From assembly GCA_948567375.1 (NCBI GenBank), contig OX419759.1:19374744-19438743 (forward strand): a DNA stretch of 64,000 nucleotides. The letters are read 5' to 3'. Origin of the DNA: Lunularia cruciata (Eukaryota; Streptophyta; Marchantiopsida; Lunulariales; Lunulariaceae). Below the pieces are notes generated by a model. It was not told the origin of the DNA, did no database searches, and saw nothing but the letters and a program-made list of their open reading frames with translations. Shown in pieces: positions 22,901 through 31,324 of the stretch (within the stretch, counting starts at the first letter, position 1; every line of letters begins with the position of its first letter). A program made the translations under genes and the position numbers.

Positions 22901-23110
22901 GGAAGCGTGCGTAATCTTGAGAGTGTAAGGCAAACGACCATGTCAACATATTGACGTGGTTGCTTGCCTCACATGGGCATCCAAAGTGGTCAAATCATAG
23001 TCCTTGTGCATCCTTCACACATGGATCTTTACCCCTTGTGAGTTAAAATGTCAATGACACATCGAGCATGGTGTATCCCAAGCCACTCTAGGCGTCCACA
23101 CATGGGGAAG
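19965..23110 (-). pseudogene. Non-LTR retrotransposon-type reverse transcriptase (broken)
   Basis: One long degenerate coding tract read right to left. It opens with a possible zinc-finger segment MCGRLEWLGIHHARC (23060-23108). Then come FSRGLSRMVYEHLRNCF (about 22230), MGGIELIAIGEIFLCLVSHT (22045-22105, matching the K-GG-RPIA-GE RT block), and SPHQFGVATFGGCKA. RT box B is GDPLRGPLF (about 21680-21705). The catalytic box region is FHFLVDNAYILCP (21585-21625), where the usual ADD or VDD has become VDN. CILGVPIGFEN is at about 21385-21425. The C-terminal domain LALELDRAMDMGFNIFFKECTR ... IALQRALAGAIHRRA lies at 20060-20270. These blocks belong to a non-LTR RT family seen across diverse eukaryotes. 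At least five frame changes and several stops make it non-functional. Confidence 0.82.
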
Positions 23111-23178
23111 TGTAGCCATTGTTAACACAAGAATAATGATAGTAACACATGATGCTCCTCTCCATATCTCTCCATATA

Positions 23179-23228
23179 TGCAAAACCACAACCCCTCATA
23201 TTGGGGTATGAGGGGTTGTGGTTTTGCA
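23179..23228. repeat. 22-bp perfect inverted repeat, 6-base loop
   Basis: Left arm 23179-23200 (TGCAAAACCACAACCCCTCA..) and right arm 23207-23228 pair perfectly over 22 bases around TTGGGG. Pairing continues imperfectly outward (CTCTCC on the left, GGGGAGATGAG on the right). It sits just outside the 5' side of the non-LTR RT element. Confidence 0.9.
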
Positions 23229-23635
23229 GATTTGGGGAGATGAGTAACTCACATGAGTAAATACAATCTCTCCAAACCCTTAAAACTATAATTTCCAAAA
23301 TAAATTCTCATAATTTTCAATTTTTATTTCAAAAATTCTTAAACTAAGTTCCCATGGAACTCAATAATGAAAAACAAAAGATTTAGAATCGAAAATTCTT
23401 GACCCATTGCTCTCAATGTGCAATGTGAAGTAGTTACATACAAGTCCTCTTAATTTTCTATTTAACTATCCATAGCCTTCAATGTAGGTACCAATGGAAC
23501 CAAAATTGGAAAATGAAAATTGAGGTATATAGATGAGCTCTCTAACGCTGTAGAATATCTTTGTCTCCTTTCTCACTCTCCCCTTCCCTCTCCTACCCTC
23601 CCGTTCCTCTCATTCTCACTCTCCTGTTACAGTAG
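23229..23635 (+). other. Gene-free DNA ending in a pyrimidine tract and splice-acceptor-like site
   Basis: No coding frame. From about 23565 to 23632 the plus strand is almost all C and T (CTCTCCCCTTCCCTCTCC...) and ends TGTTACAGTAG, a strong plant-type 3' splice site immediately before the open block at 23636. Confidence 0.55.
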
Positions 23636-23896
23636 GAAAGTCATCTTTATGTGACGGCTTTCGCTGTCGAATCCGGTACTGTAAATATGCAGTTCAAGGA
23701 AACGAGAAGTTATGGACCACGCGGGGGCGGAAAGCTACAGTACCCTAGTCCGTTGTAGGTCCGCAATGAACCTGGTGAACCATTAGTGGCAGATGTTGAA
23801 TGTCCTGAACGCATTTACATGTCTGGTAGCGGCGGTGACAGCAGTTATCTGTTTTTAACCTTATCTTGTGAAATGAACTTTCAATTTATCAAGGAC
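23636..23896 (+). pseudogene. Exon-like block 1 of an unidentified host gene (one internal stop)
   Basis: After a pyrimidine tract and CAGTAG acceptor, a single frame runs for 87 codons with one TAG (23756-23758). It begins ESHLYVTAFAVESGTVNMQF, includes GPRGGGKLQYPSPL before the stop, and continues NEPGEPLVADVECPERIYMS after it. A possible donor is GAC|GTGACT at 23897, which would leave phase 0. Unlike the retroelements around it, the block keeps many CpG dinucleotides and balanced codons. I do not recognise the protein. It could be an exon of a real gene carrying a nonsense change, a captured gene fragment, or a recent pseudogene. The donor is weak, so the right edge is uncertain. Confidence 0.5.
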
Positions 23897-24019
23897 GTGA
23901 CTGGGTCTCTAGTCAGATCTTATAATACTGAAAATTCTCAATGTTTTCTTTGACATTTTGTGTAACTATGGTCAAAGTTTAATGTTCGTACTCAACTAAT
24001 CCATTCTTTCATCCTCCAG

Positions 24020-24163
24020 CACGTAAGGCGAAATTGGCTGAATGAAGAACTCAATTTTCTTGGCTGGCAATACGGGCTGCGTGCATGCACGGATGCAAGG
24101 ATGATGCTTATTCTCCAGTTTGACCTGTTCAACTCAATGACGCGATTGTACGAAAGAATTCAA
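24020..24163 (+). pseudogene. Exon-like block 2 of the same unidentified gene
   Basis: Bounded by a TCCTCCAG acceptor (ends 24019) and a consensus donor CAA|GTAAGAAC (24164). The 144 bases form 48 codons with no stop in phase 0, compatible with block 1. It reads HVRRNWLNEELNFLGWQYGL, then RACTDARMMLILQFDLFNSM, then TRLYERIQ, a helical, leucine- and aromatic-rich composition typical of a folded cytosolic protein. The sequence is CpG-rich compared with its surroundings. I see no further exon within the next kilobase, where the intron holds a tandem repeat and a retroelement 3' end. Family not recognised. Confidence 0.55.
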
Positions 24164-24242
24164 GTAAGAACATACCGGTGTTTACTGGATAGTCAGACAG
24201 GCTTTTGCCCGCTGGTGTGCGTTCGGGTTTTCTTTTTGTTTC

Positions 24243-24472
24243 TTTCTTGGTCGCTTGGCTCGTGCACTTTTTACTTTCCGCACACTTTGTATTCCTTTCC
24301 CCCTTCTTGCGGGATACTGTACTAAATGTATATATAATCGTTCTCCAACCATGGATGGAATCGTTCTCGCTCTTTTCACTTTCCGCACTTGGGTGTACCT
24401 TGTATTCCTTTCCCCTTTCTTGCGGGGCACTATATGAATATATTGTTCTCCAACCATGGAAAAGTTAAAGTG
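24243..24472 (+). repeat. Two-copy tandem repeat, period 105
   Basis: CTTTCCGCAC...TTGTATTCCTTTCCCC.TTCTTGCGGG...TTCTCCAACCATGGA occurs at about 24274-24355 and again at about 24379-24460. It would lie in the intron after exon-like block 2. Open frames in both orientations here come from the repeat. Confidence 0.85.
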
Positions 24473-24599
24473 AGTGTATTTATAATATTTATCAAATTTA
24501 TTAGGGTTTCGATTAGGTCGATTTCTAGTTGAATTGCGCCGTTGACGAAACAATATATGATATACGCGTAACAGTTCTTTATATCATGGGATGTCTACG

Positions 24600-24672
24600 C
24601 GTAAAGAACAAGGGCGACCGCGTAGAAAACACGAAGGATGGGAAGACCCCATCAAGCGTAAAGGGGTAGAAT
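24600..24672 (-). mobile_element. 3'-end fragment of the non-LTR RT element, copy 3
   Basis: On the minus strand, GCTTGATGGGGTCTTCCCAT and following bases match the 3' ends of the elements at 19.9 kb and 42.9 kb, with a short internal deletion. Only the terminal ~70 bases are present. This fits the 5'-truncated copies that target-primed reverse transcription is known to produce. Confidence 0.7.
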
Positions 24673-25232
24673 TTATGAGAACTTTATGGATAGCTTAAAA
24701 TATCAATAACTCTAGATGTCGATAAAAGGTTTTGTCGGCAGGTTTCTTTTATGGACCATTTTGCTTTATAGAAAAGTTGATAGACTTTTGACAAATAGAT
24801 GGACATCACGAGATTACACTTTTTCAAATTCATTTTGCATTGTAAAGTGGGTGACCATCTAAGTTTCAAATAGAAGGCTTTCAATTGGGGTTCCGATTAA
24901 AATCCTTTTTCTTTGCTTTATAAGTTTTGAATATTTCGTCCTCCCTTCGTCCAATGTTAAATTCTATGGGTAATTGCATTAATTAATGATAATAGGGTTT
25001 TGTGCTTACCCAATCTGAACAAGGTAAACTATCTTTGTACTCAATCTTTTAGGATGGATGCTTTGTATTAGAGAAGAGCAAATATATCTCTTTGTGCAGG
25101 TAAGTATGGGGATAAGGAGTGAGGTGGACCTATCTGAATAGACATGTAAAGCCAGCACATGACACAAAGTGACAGCCAATGAAGGAGCCAAAGTGAAAAT
25201 TAGGATGAGGAGGAAGAAATGTCATTCAAAAA
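24673..25232. other. Gene-free DNA
   Basis: No recognisable gene. The minus-strand segment TTATCGACATCTAGAGTTATTGA near 24700-24725 resembles TTGTCGACATCTAAAGGAGTTGA at 45104, a short dispersed similarity of unknown origin. Confidence 0.4.
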
Positions 25233-25275
25233 AACTCCTTTGTTTGTGACTTTACAAGTCGCCAACAAAGGAGTG
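25233..25275. repeat. Near-perfect 20-bp inverted repeat, 3-base loop
   Basis: AACTCCTTTGTTTGTGACTT (25233-25252) pairs with AAGTCGCCAACAAAGGAGTG (25256-25275) with three mismatches around the loop TAC. Confidence 0.8.
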
Positions 25276-25569
25276 CAAGGATAATTCAAGTCTTTCCCAT
25301 GCAAGGATCAATTTTGATTATATTTCCAAATACAAAAAAGAAGAAGAGAGTCTCCAAGTCTATACAAGATTAATCAAGAAAATTATACCCCAAATGAATC
25401 TTTTAGATTTCATGAGGAAGAAGATACAACTGTTGTTGCCTAGAAAGACCCCAGGCAAAGAGGAGAATCCAAGAATTATAAAAAAGAATCCAGGAACTCC
25501 ATAGGAGATTCTTGCACAAGCACTACCAAAAAATAGAGGATAGTGAGGAGATTAAGAGAGCAACAAGAT
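25276..25569. other. AT-rich DNA upstream of the coiled-coil frame
   Basis: A-rich plus strand with repeated AAGAAGA and AGGAGAATCCAAGAA motifs. In the frame of the downstream ORF there is a TAG at 25534-25536, so the frame does not extend far upstream. No promoter element is convincing. Confidence 0.4.
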
Positions 25570-26130
25570 ATGCACTTGTTGCTTTCAATTGCTAATTGCT
25601 CAGCAAGAGATATAGGAGACATAGTAGACTTTAGAGACCAAGAGAAAGAAGTTCAACCACATAAAACAAGAAAGTCTTCTCAAGGAAATCAAAAGAGTAT
25701 CACAACACTTATTGCTTTTGCCCAAGATATGGCTAGCTATACTCAATTGAAATTGGATTCTTTGGAGGCAAGGAAGAGATGCAAATTAACTTTGATTGAT
25801 GCTCAAAAAGAAACAAAGATTGAAAAACTACAATTCAAGCTAGAAGTAGAAAAGAGATCCAAAGCTTGGAAGTTGAGATTTAAGATAGAAGCCAAAGAGA
25901 GATTGAAAGCACATATGTTGAGATTTGAAGAGAGAATAGCTAAATCAACACAATATGAGATAACTCTTGAATTAGCCCAAGCTAGGAAACATGTGCAAGA
26001 AATCAAGAGCTTTGTTAGCATCCTTCATGAAATTGATAAAACGTATCTTTCTCTTCATCCAATCTTGAAAAGCAATCCTTGTGATTCTAGTGTGCATGAT
26101 GATGCAATTATACCTATTCTACTATTGTGA
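25570..26130 (+). CDS. Hypothetical coiled-coil protein, 186 codons
   Basis: The longest uninterrupted frame outside the retroelements. The ATG at 25570 is the first Met; the frame is open from 25537 after a TAG. Residues 1-60 are mixed, including IANCSARDIGDIVDFRDQEK. Roughly residues 60-150 are a charged helix rich in K, E, R, L and A (KLDSLEARKRCKLTLIDAQK, KLRFKIEAKERLKAHMLRFE) with heptad-like Leu spacing, indicating a coiled coil. The C-terminus DDAIIPILLL is hydrophobic. I see no domain that assigns a function. It could be a small plant gene, a retrogene, or the remnant of a transposon-carried ORF. No splice signal, intron or poly-A tail is evident. Lysine and glutamate codons are AAG/AAA and GAG/GAA mixed, unlike a random AT-rich frame. 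Confidence 0.4.
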   Translation: MHLLLSIANCSARDIGDIVDFRDQEKEVQPHKTRKSSQGNQKSITTLIAFAQDMASYTQLKLDSLEARKRCKLTLIDAQKETKIEKLQFKLEVEKRSKAWKLRFKIEAKERLKAHMLRFEERIAKSTQYEITLELAQARKHVQEIKSFVSILHEIDKTYLSLHPILKSNPCDSSVHDDAIIPILLL

Positions 26131-27129
26131 TATATTTTGATTAATAGATGTATGGTTTTTTTTTGTCTAAAGTGTATCACTTGCCATAGCAAAACTGTTG
26201 GGTTTGCTCATTGTGTGGTGGATTGCTTGCATTGAAAGCTTTTCTTTGCTTGTAGATGTAGGATTTTCTTATGTTTTAGTAAGAAAGTCATTGGACTACT
26301 ACATGTATCTTCATCCCACTCTTCCTCCAATCCACTTTGTTTCTACTAAAATCTGAAAAACCTAAATATTAAGTTATGTTCCGAGTGTTTCTTAATGTTA
26401 AGTTATGCTCCCCGTTCTATCTTTACAGGAAGGAAAAGTAGCACCTATACCTAGATCCATTTTCCTCTATAAACATGATGATTGGTGTATCATTGAATCC
26501 TATTCATGCACAAGATGATTTTATTTACCATTGCCACCAACAGCCTCTTGCGGCCAATGTTTGAGCATCTTGATACCTTGATCCTGTCCATATACTTTGT
26601 AAACCAATTGGATTGAGATAAAGCTAGAGTTGCTTGTAGATGAATAGTTGCAAATGTAAATTGTGCACTTTGATGAGGAATATGAGCACAAACCTAGGTT
26701 ATAAGAGTGTCTTGATACTTGCCTTAGTTACTTGATTAGAAGGCTGGAAAACAAGATTGCTAGGCAACACATACAAGTGCTTTCAAGCATGAGGAATCAT
26801 GTACAAACAAGCTTCCAAAATGACTAATTTTAACAGAGCAGAGTCAAAATAGATCTCTAACCTCATCAAATGACATCTATTCTCTTGAACCCATGGGAGA
26901 TCCTCTTCATTTGGGTGCCTCCAAGTATTTTTACAAGCACCAAGCCTTGCACATCATTGGCGCAATAAGGCTGGAGCAATTGATCTGCAGAGTATCCTTC
27001 AAACTGCAAAGAAAAAAGCCCGACCAATCAAAAATTGCAAGTATTGATTCTAAGTACATTTGGCAGGGTTGAACAAGAAATCACATGAGTACATGAACAC
27101 AGATGAGGCCTTCCACTCACATCTCCTAT
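26131..27129. other. Gene-free DNA
   Basis: No recognisable gene on either strand. A short direct repeat TTAAGTTATG(T/C)TCC lies at 26370-26411. Confidence 0.45.
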
Positions 27130-27157
27130 AAGTTGTGCTCCTATAGGAGCACAACTT
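27130..27157. repeat. 28-bp perfect palindrome without spacer
   Basis: AAGTTGTGCTCCTA is followed directly by its reverse complement, centred between 27143 and 27144. The adjacent CTCCTATA at 27123-27130 is a direct copy of part of the arm. Confidence 0.9.
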
Positions 27158-27699
27158 TGAAGAATGAGAGCAAATGGATTTGCTCATTTCTATAGATTGA
27201 GTTCGCTCAAAAATTGGATTCACTCAGAACTTGAGGTTAGGTCGGGCCCATGAAGGGTTTGCTCAACAGCAAAGTAGGTTTCTTAGGACACAGAACTTTA
27301 GCCCGTTAGATGAATGATTGAATGGGTTGGGCTTGCTTGGATTATTGAAGGGGTGTGCCTTCTAATTCGTGATATCTAATATCAAACATGAATATGTATT
27401 ATGTACATAAATATTTCACTAAACTGATCAATATTTAATATTCAACATTAGTATTAATATGCATTGTTTTCACAAATAATGCACACTCCTTAAACAAATA
27501 TAGTGCTGAAACACTATTGAAAAACTACTTCACCATGTAAATAAATATAATTTTGAAACACTATTGAAAAGAATTGCTATGCATATCCAAAGATTGTTGA
27601 AAGCCATTCACATGCAACTATTACTCTTGTAAAGCAAAAAGTGCTTAAATAAGTTACTCTTGGCAAAAGTGTTTACGAAAGTTGCTCGGTGCGAAGAAG
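27158..27699. other. Gene-free DNA
   Basis: GTTTGCTCA/TTTGCTCAA motifs recur at 27177-27260 and again at 32709-32760, suggesting a dispersed old repeat. No gene. Confidence 0.4.
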
Positions 27700-28310
27700 T
27701 TAATAAGAAGGACTCCGTGCAGAGGTGCAAAGGGTAATACATATAAATAAATGAATATACAAGGGTTTGATTAGGGGTACATACAAAGGCGGCCAATATA
27801 CAGGCTGCGGAACATAAAAGAATGTAAATGAATGGAGTGGATGCGTGTTACGAGATATATATGTGAGGGGGAAACATGTTGTGAAATTTAGATAAATGAA
27901 TGTAAACCGGTACGGTGTGAGATTTAGACACATGAATGAGATCTGGGGTATAAATCTTTGACCGTAAAAGCTTGGCACATATGAAAATGAATTATGGACA
28001 AGTGGGTGATATATATTTGAATATAAAAGGGTGGCACATATAAAAATAAATTATGGACAAAGGATGAAGATATAATAATGAATGTCCATAGGGGAGATAA
28101 TAAAGTGAATGTACAAAGGGTGGAGTTATGCAAATGAACGGGGAAAAAGGTTGAGTTGGAGAAATGTAAATGCCCGTAAAAGGTGAGATGTAAAGGGTTA
28201 GAAAAGAAATGGAATGTAAAATGGGTTAGAGAATAAAATAAATGTACTGACGGTGGAGTTATACAATGAAGGTCGTGAGGGTGGATTTTATACAAATCAA
28301 TGGAAAGGGT
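27700..28310 (+). repeat. Degenerate minisatellite, unit ~30-40 bases
   Basis: Variants of TACAAAGGGTGGAG.TATACAAATGAATG repeat with drifting length through this tract (clear near 27830, 28010, 28080, 28105, 28245). It grades into the regular 160-bp array to its right. Confidence 0.65.
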
Positions 28311-28775
28311 GAGATAAAAAAATGAATGTACAAAGGGTGCAGATATATAAATGAATTTACAAAGGGATGTAGATACATGAATGAATGTAAAGGGGTGATG
28401 TTGAATGGACAAGTGATCGATACACCATATGACCTCTAGGGTGGAGTTATACAAATTGATATCAACAATCAAGATATAAAAATGAATGTACAAAGGGTGC
28501 AGATATATAAATGAATTTACAAAGGGTTGGAGATACATGAATGAATCCAAAGGGGCGGTCTGGAATGGACAAGTGATCATAACACCATATGACCTCTAGG
28601 GTGGAGTCATACAAATTAATGTCAACAATCAAGATATAAAAAATGAATGTACAAAGGATGCAAATATATAAATGAATTTACAAAGGGATAGAGATACATG
28701 AATGAATGTAAAGACTTGGTGTTGAATGGACAAGTAATCATAACGCCATATGACCTCTACTACTAGAGAAGTGAT
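28311..28775 (+). repeat. 160-bp tandem repeat, about 2.9 copies
   Basis: Units start at 28311, 28471 and 28631 with (G/A)GATATAAAAATGAATGTAC or a close variant, an exact 160-base spacing. Each unit contains two minisatellite-like subunits, then TGAATGGACAAGTGATC and CCATATGACCTCTA. The second and third units are more alike than either is to the first. A long antisense frame (27924-28580, -) crosses the array but is low-complexity and repeat-made. Confidence 0.9.
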
Positions 28776-29056
28776 AGAAGGCTACTCTAGCATTTGAACT
28801 CCTATGCACTCTAGTGCATTATCGAGGCAACTCTGGTTATATTGATGGACCCACACTAGACTGTATGTCTAGTCCCACTCCAACTGATACATAAGGGGAT
28901 CACGGAAGAATACAGCTAAACTATCTACAGGTCCACATTATAATCCTTCAATGGCTGGTAGTCCACTCAAAAGTCATGAAATCAATGGAGGTTTGCTCTG
29001 AATCTATCTACGGGAGGTCTCAAGATTTCCACTAGTGAGATAACTGAATCTAAAGC
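28776..29056. other. Gene-free DNA
   Basis: No recognisable gene. It starts directly after the last CCATATGACCTCTA of the array. Confidence 0.4.
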
Positions 29057-30599
29057 TCAAGTAAGACAAGGAGTAAATACAAGAGGATATGTAGTACCAA
29101 GGGATTGGTTCCTATAACATGGATGTGATCTACTATCAATGATCAAGATATCACATAGCAATAAACCTAAGGCAGTAAATGCACTATATGGCCTATGTGT
29201 GAAACTTCTCACCGTATCTATGTATCCATCCTCTCCATCAAGCAAGGCCATGAGGTGCACTCTGATGGAAACGCCTCACAATATGAAGTCCTCATCCCAC
29301 ATAGACTGGAGGAGATGCTCTACTATTTCCTTGTGCTATCAGTCCAAATAATAACCTCAAACACCAAAAGACAATACTTCACAAACTCTTTAACTCTAGG
29401 ACATGGTACATAAGCAAATGTACTCCATCAACAATAATGTGACCACCCTAACCATTCCTTTGAGTCTCTCCAAGTAGGGTATCAAGGACTAGTATACCAC
29501 ATGATATCTACAAGATAACCAATATCCAAAACTAGAATCTTCCTCCTCCTCTCATGAGCATAAAATGTCTAGATAAGTTCATGTTCTATCTCAACATCAT
29601 AAATCTAAAGATCTCACACTCAAGTGTCATGCTACTCTCCTTAAGCCAATCGATCTCCTCATGGGAATACCTGACAAGGGGTGGAGGTGCTAGATCATGT
29701 GAAAATTATGGTCTCCAAGAAATAATATTCAAGTCAAGGGCAATCACACAAGGCTTTCCATGCACTTGAGGCTTGGTTTGTGTCTCAATCATATGTGTCT
29801 CTAAACCTGAAGACCCATGAGTGATACTTTGTATCCACTTGGTATGCGTCCCATGAATAACACTCTCTATAGTATTTTTTTGAGTCTGCACACAAATTGC
29901 TATTTCCATGCTCTCAAAAAGTGTGCATGTGTCCTTTGTGCTTCCTCTAGTATATGCTCTCTTCCATAAGTATGTGCTCCTTGGCATGAGCCTCTTGCTC
30001 AATGACAAGTTTATCTAAATCTACTAACCTATGCATCCTACACTTGGTAGCCATGAGGTAATCCTCTTGTTCACCTAGCCTAAGCTCTTTGTTAAAAGAG
30101 CATGCTCTTTGTGCACCAAATTTGCCTCCCTAGCTCTAGCCTCACTCTTTCCTAACTCTCTCCCACTTATTATGGGTCCAAATGTTGGCTTCTTGTTTGC
30201 ACCCATGCAGATAATGGTTAAGGTAAATCCATTGTCTACTCTCCCTGCTCCACCATCTATAATCTTAACTTCTGCATGGAGCAAAGATTCTCCAAAGGCT
30301 CAACATGGCTTGCCGTAGGTGCATTCATGGGGCTAGAATTAAGCAAAGACTCAGCATAGAGTAAGGTAAACTCTAATGGGTGGTTTGGAGAAAGCAGGTC
30401 TGCTAAAGGAACTACATGGTCAGCTAATGGAACTAAATAGATATGGGTATGGATTGGACCTATGTACAAATACATAAGATCATCATTCTTCCTCTCTCAA
30501 AAGAGCATCTCAAAAAAGCATCAAAGTAAATCATGGAAAGGAACATCTATTTAATTTAGTGAAAGGTAGTACAAGAAAATAGAACATGAAGTTTCCAAA
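29057..30599 (-). pseudogene. Unrecognised degenerate coding-like tract, 3' part
   Basis: Read right to left, successive frames on the minus strand look protein-like: an alanine/glutamate-rich stretch SGRELGKSEARAREANLVHK (30095-30160) and, at the end, HLMALLDGEDGYIDTVRSFT (29190-29258) followed by ALGLLLCDILIIDSRSHPC. Stops and frame changes are frequent, and no domain is recognised. The tract shares orientation with the better-preserved block at 30619-31324 and may be the same decayed gene or element. Confidence 0.3.
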
Positions 30600-30618
30600 T
30601 GGGCTATAAACTCCAGTA

Positions 30619-31324
30619 TCACTCACCTTTCTCTTCTTCATGCTCCTTCCTTGCATTCTCAAACTCCAGATCTGCATCATAGACATAGAGCTCTCTATCA
30701 ATGTTGCTTGTATAGCTCACCTTGTCCTCACCTAAGAATCCATTCTCCAAAAATAGATGCTGAGGAACTGACCAACTAAACTTAACTTGAAACGTCCACC
30801 AGCTGGATGCATAAGCTTCTCTTGTAGGAACCACAACTCAGCTCCTATAACAAGAAGTATAACAAATGCCCAATCATAATCCTCCGTGCTACACCTTGAA
30901 ACCTTAGTAGTCACATTGAGTACAACATGCTTGTGAACCACCTTGGGCTGCCTATTGGGGATGCCAAGCACACTCAGCATCTGAAAGAATGGTTGCCATG
31001 CTAGAAATAAACATTGCCTCACAAGGTATATCTTGGCAATAAAATCTTGGAATAGAAACCAATCCTCTGTCCAATCATGGAGGACATATGTCCTTCTCCC
31101 GGTCACACCTTTCTATAAGCAAATGCAGCTTGAATACCACCAAGAGTAATAGTGAAAGGTCTCCCATGGACAGTCCTTGTGTGTATGGTCTTGCTCCAAG
31201 ATCTTGCAAACTCAGTATATAAGGCAACTTGAACCAACATGAGAACAAAAAATGCCTTGTTACCACCCACATCCCTTAAACTCATGCTCTCAAACTTGTC
31301 AACATAGCTAGTCTTTAACACCAA
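30619..31324 (-). pseudogene. Unrecognised degenerate protein-coding block
   Basis: Three overlapping minus-strand frames join into one plausible protein with small frameshifts. The first is SYVDKFESMSLRDVGGNKAF ... SWSKTIHTRTVHGRPFTITL (31103-31324). The second is DWTEDWFLFQDFIAKIYLVR ... GIPNRQPKVVHKHVVLNV (30732-31106), with EDYDWAFVILLVIGAELWFL following. The third is an acidic tail DRELYVYDADLEFENARKEH (30619-30690). The breaks lie at about 31103 and 30740. The middle is hydrophobic enough for one membrane-like segment. Composition and conserved-looking Trp/Gly content suggest real coding origin, perhaps a transposon gag-like or uncharacterised plant protein. I cannot name the family. 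Confidence 0.4.

Noticed and set aside
24182-24553. Overlapping frames on both strands
   Set aside because: Arise from the 105-base tandem repeat, with basic low-information composition.
27924-28580. 218-codon minus-strand open frame
   Set aside because: Lies across the minisatellite and 160-bp array. The residues (Phe, Ile, Tyr, His rich) repeat with the DNA, so it is a repeat by-product.
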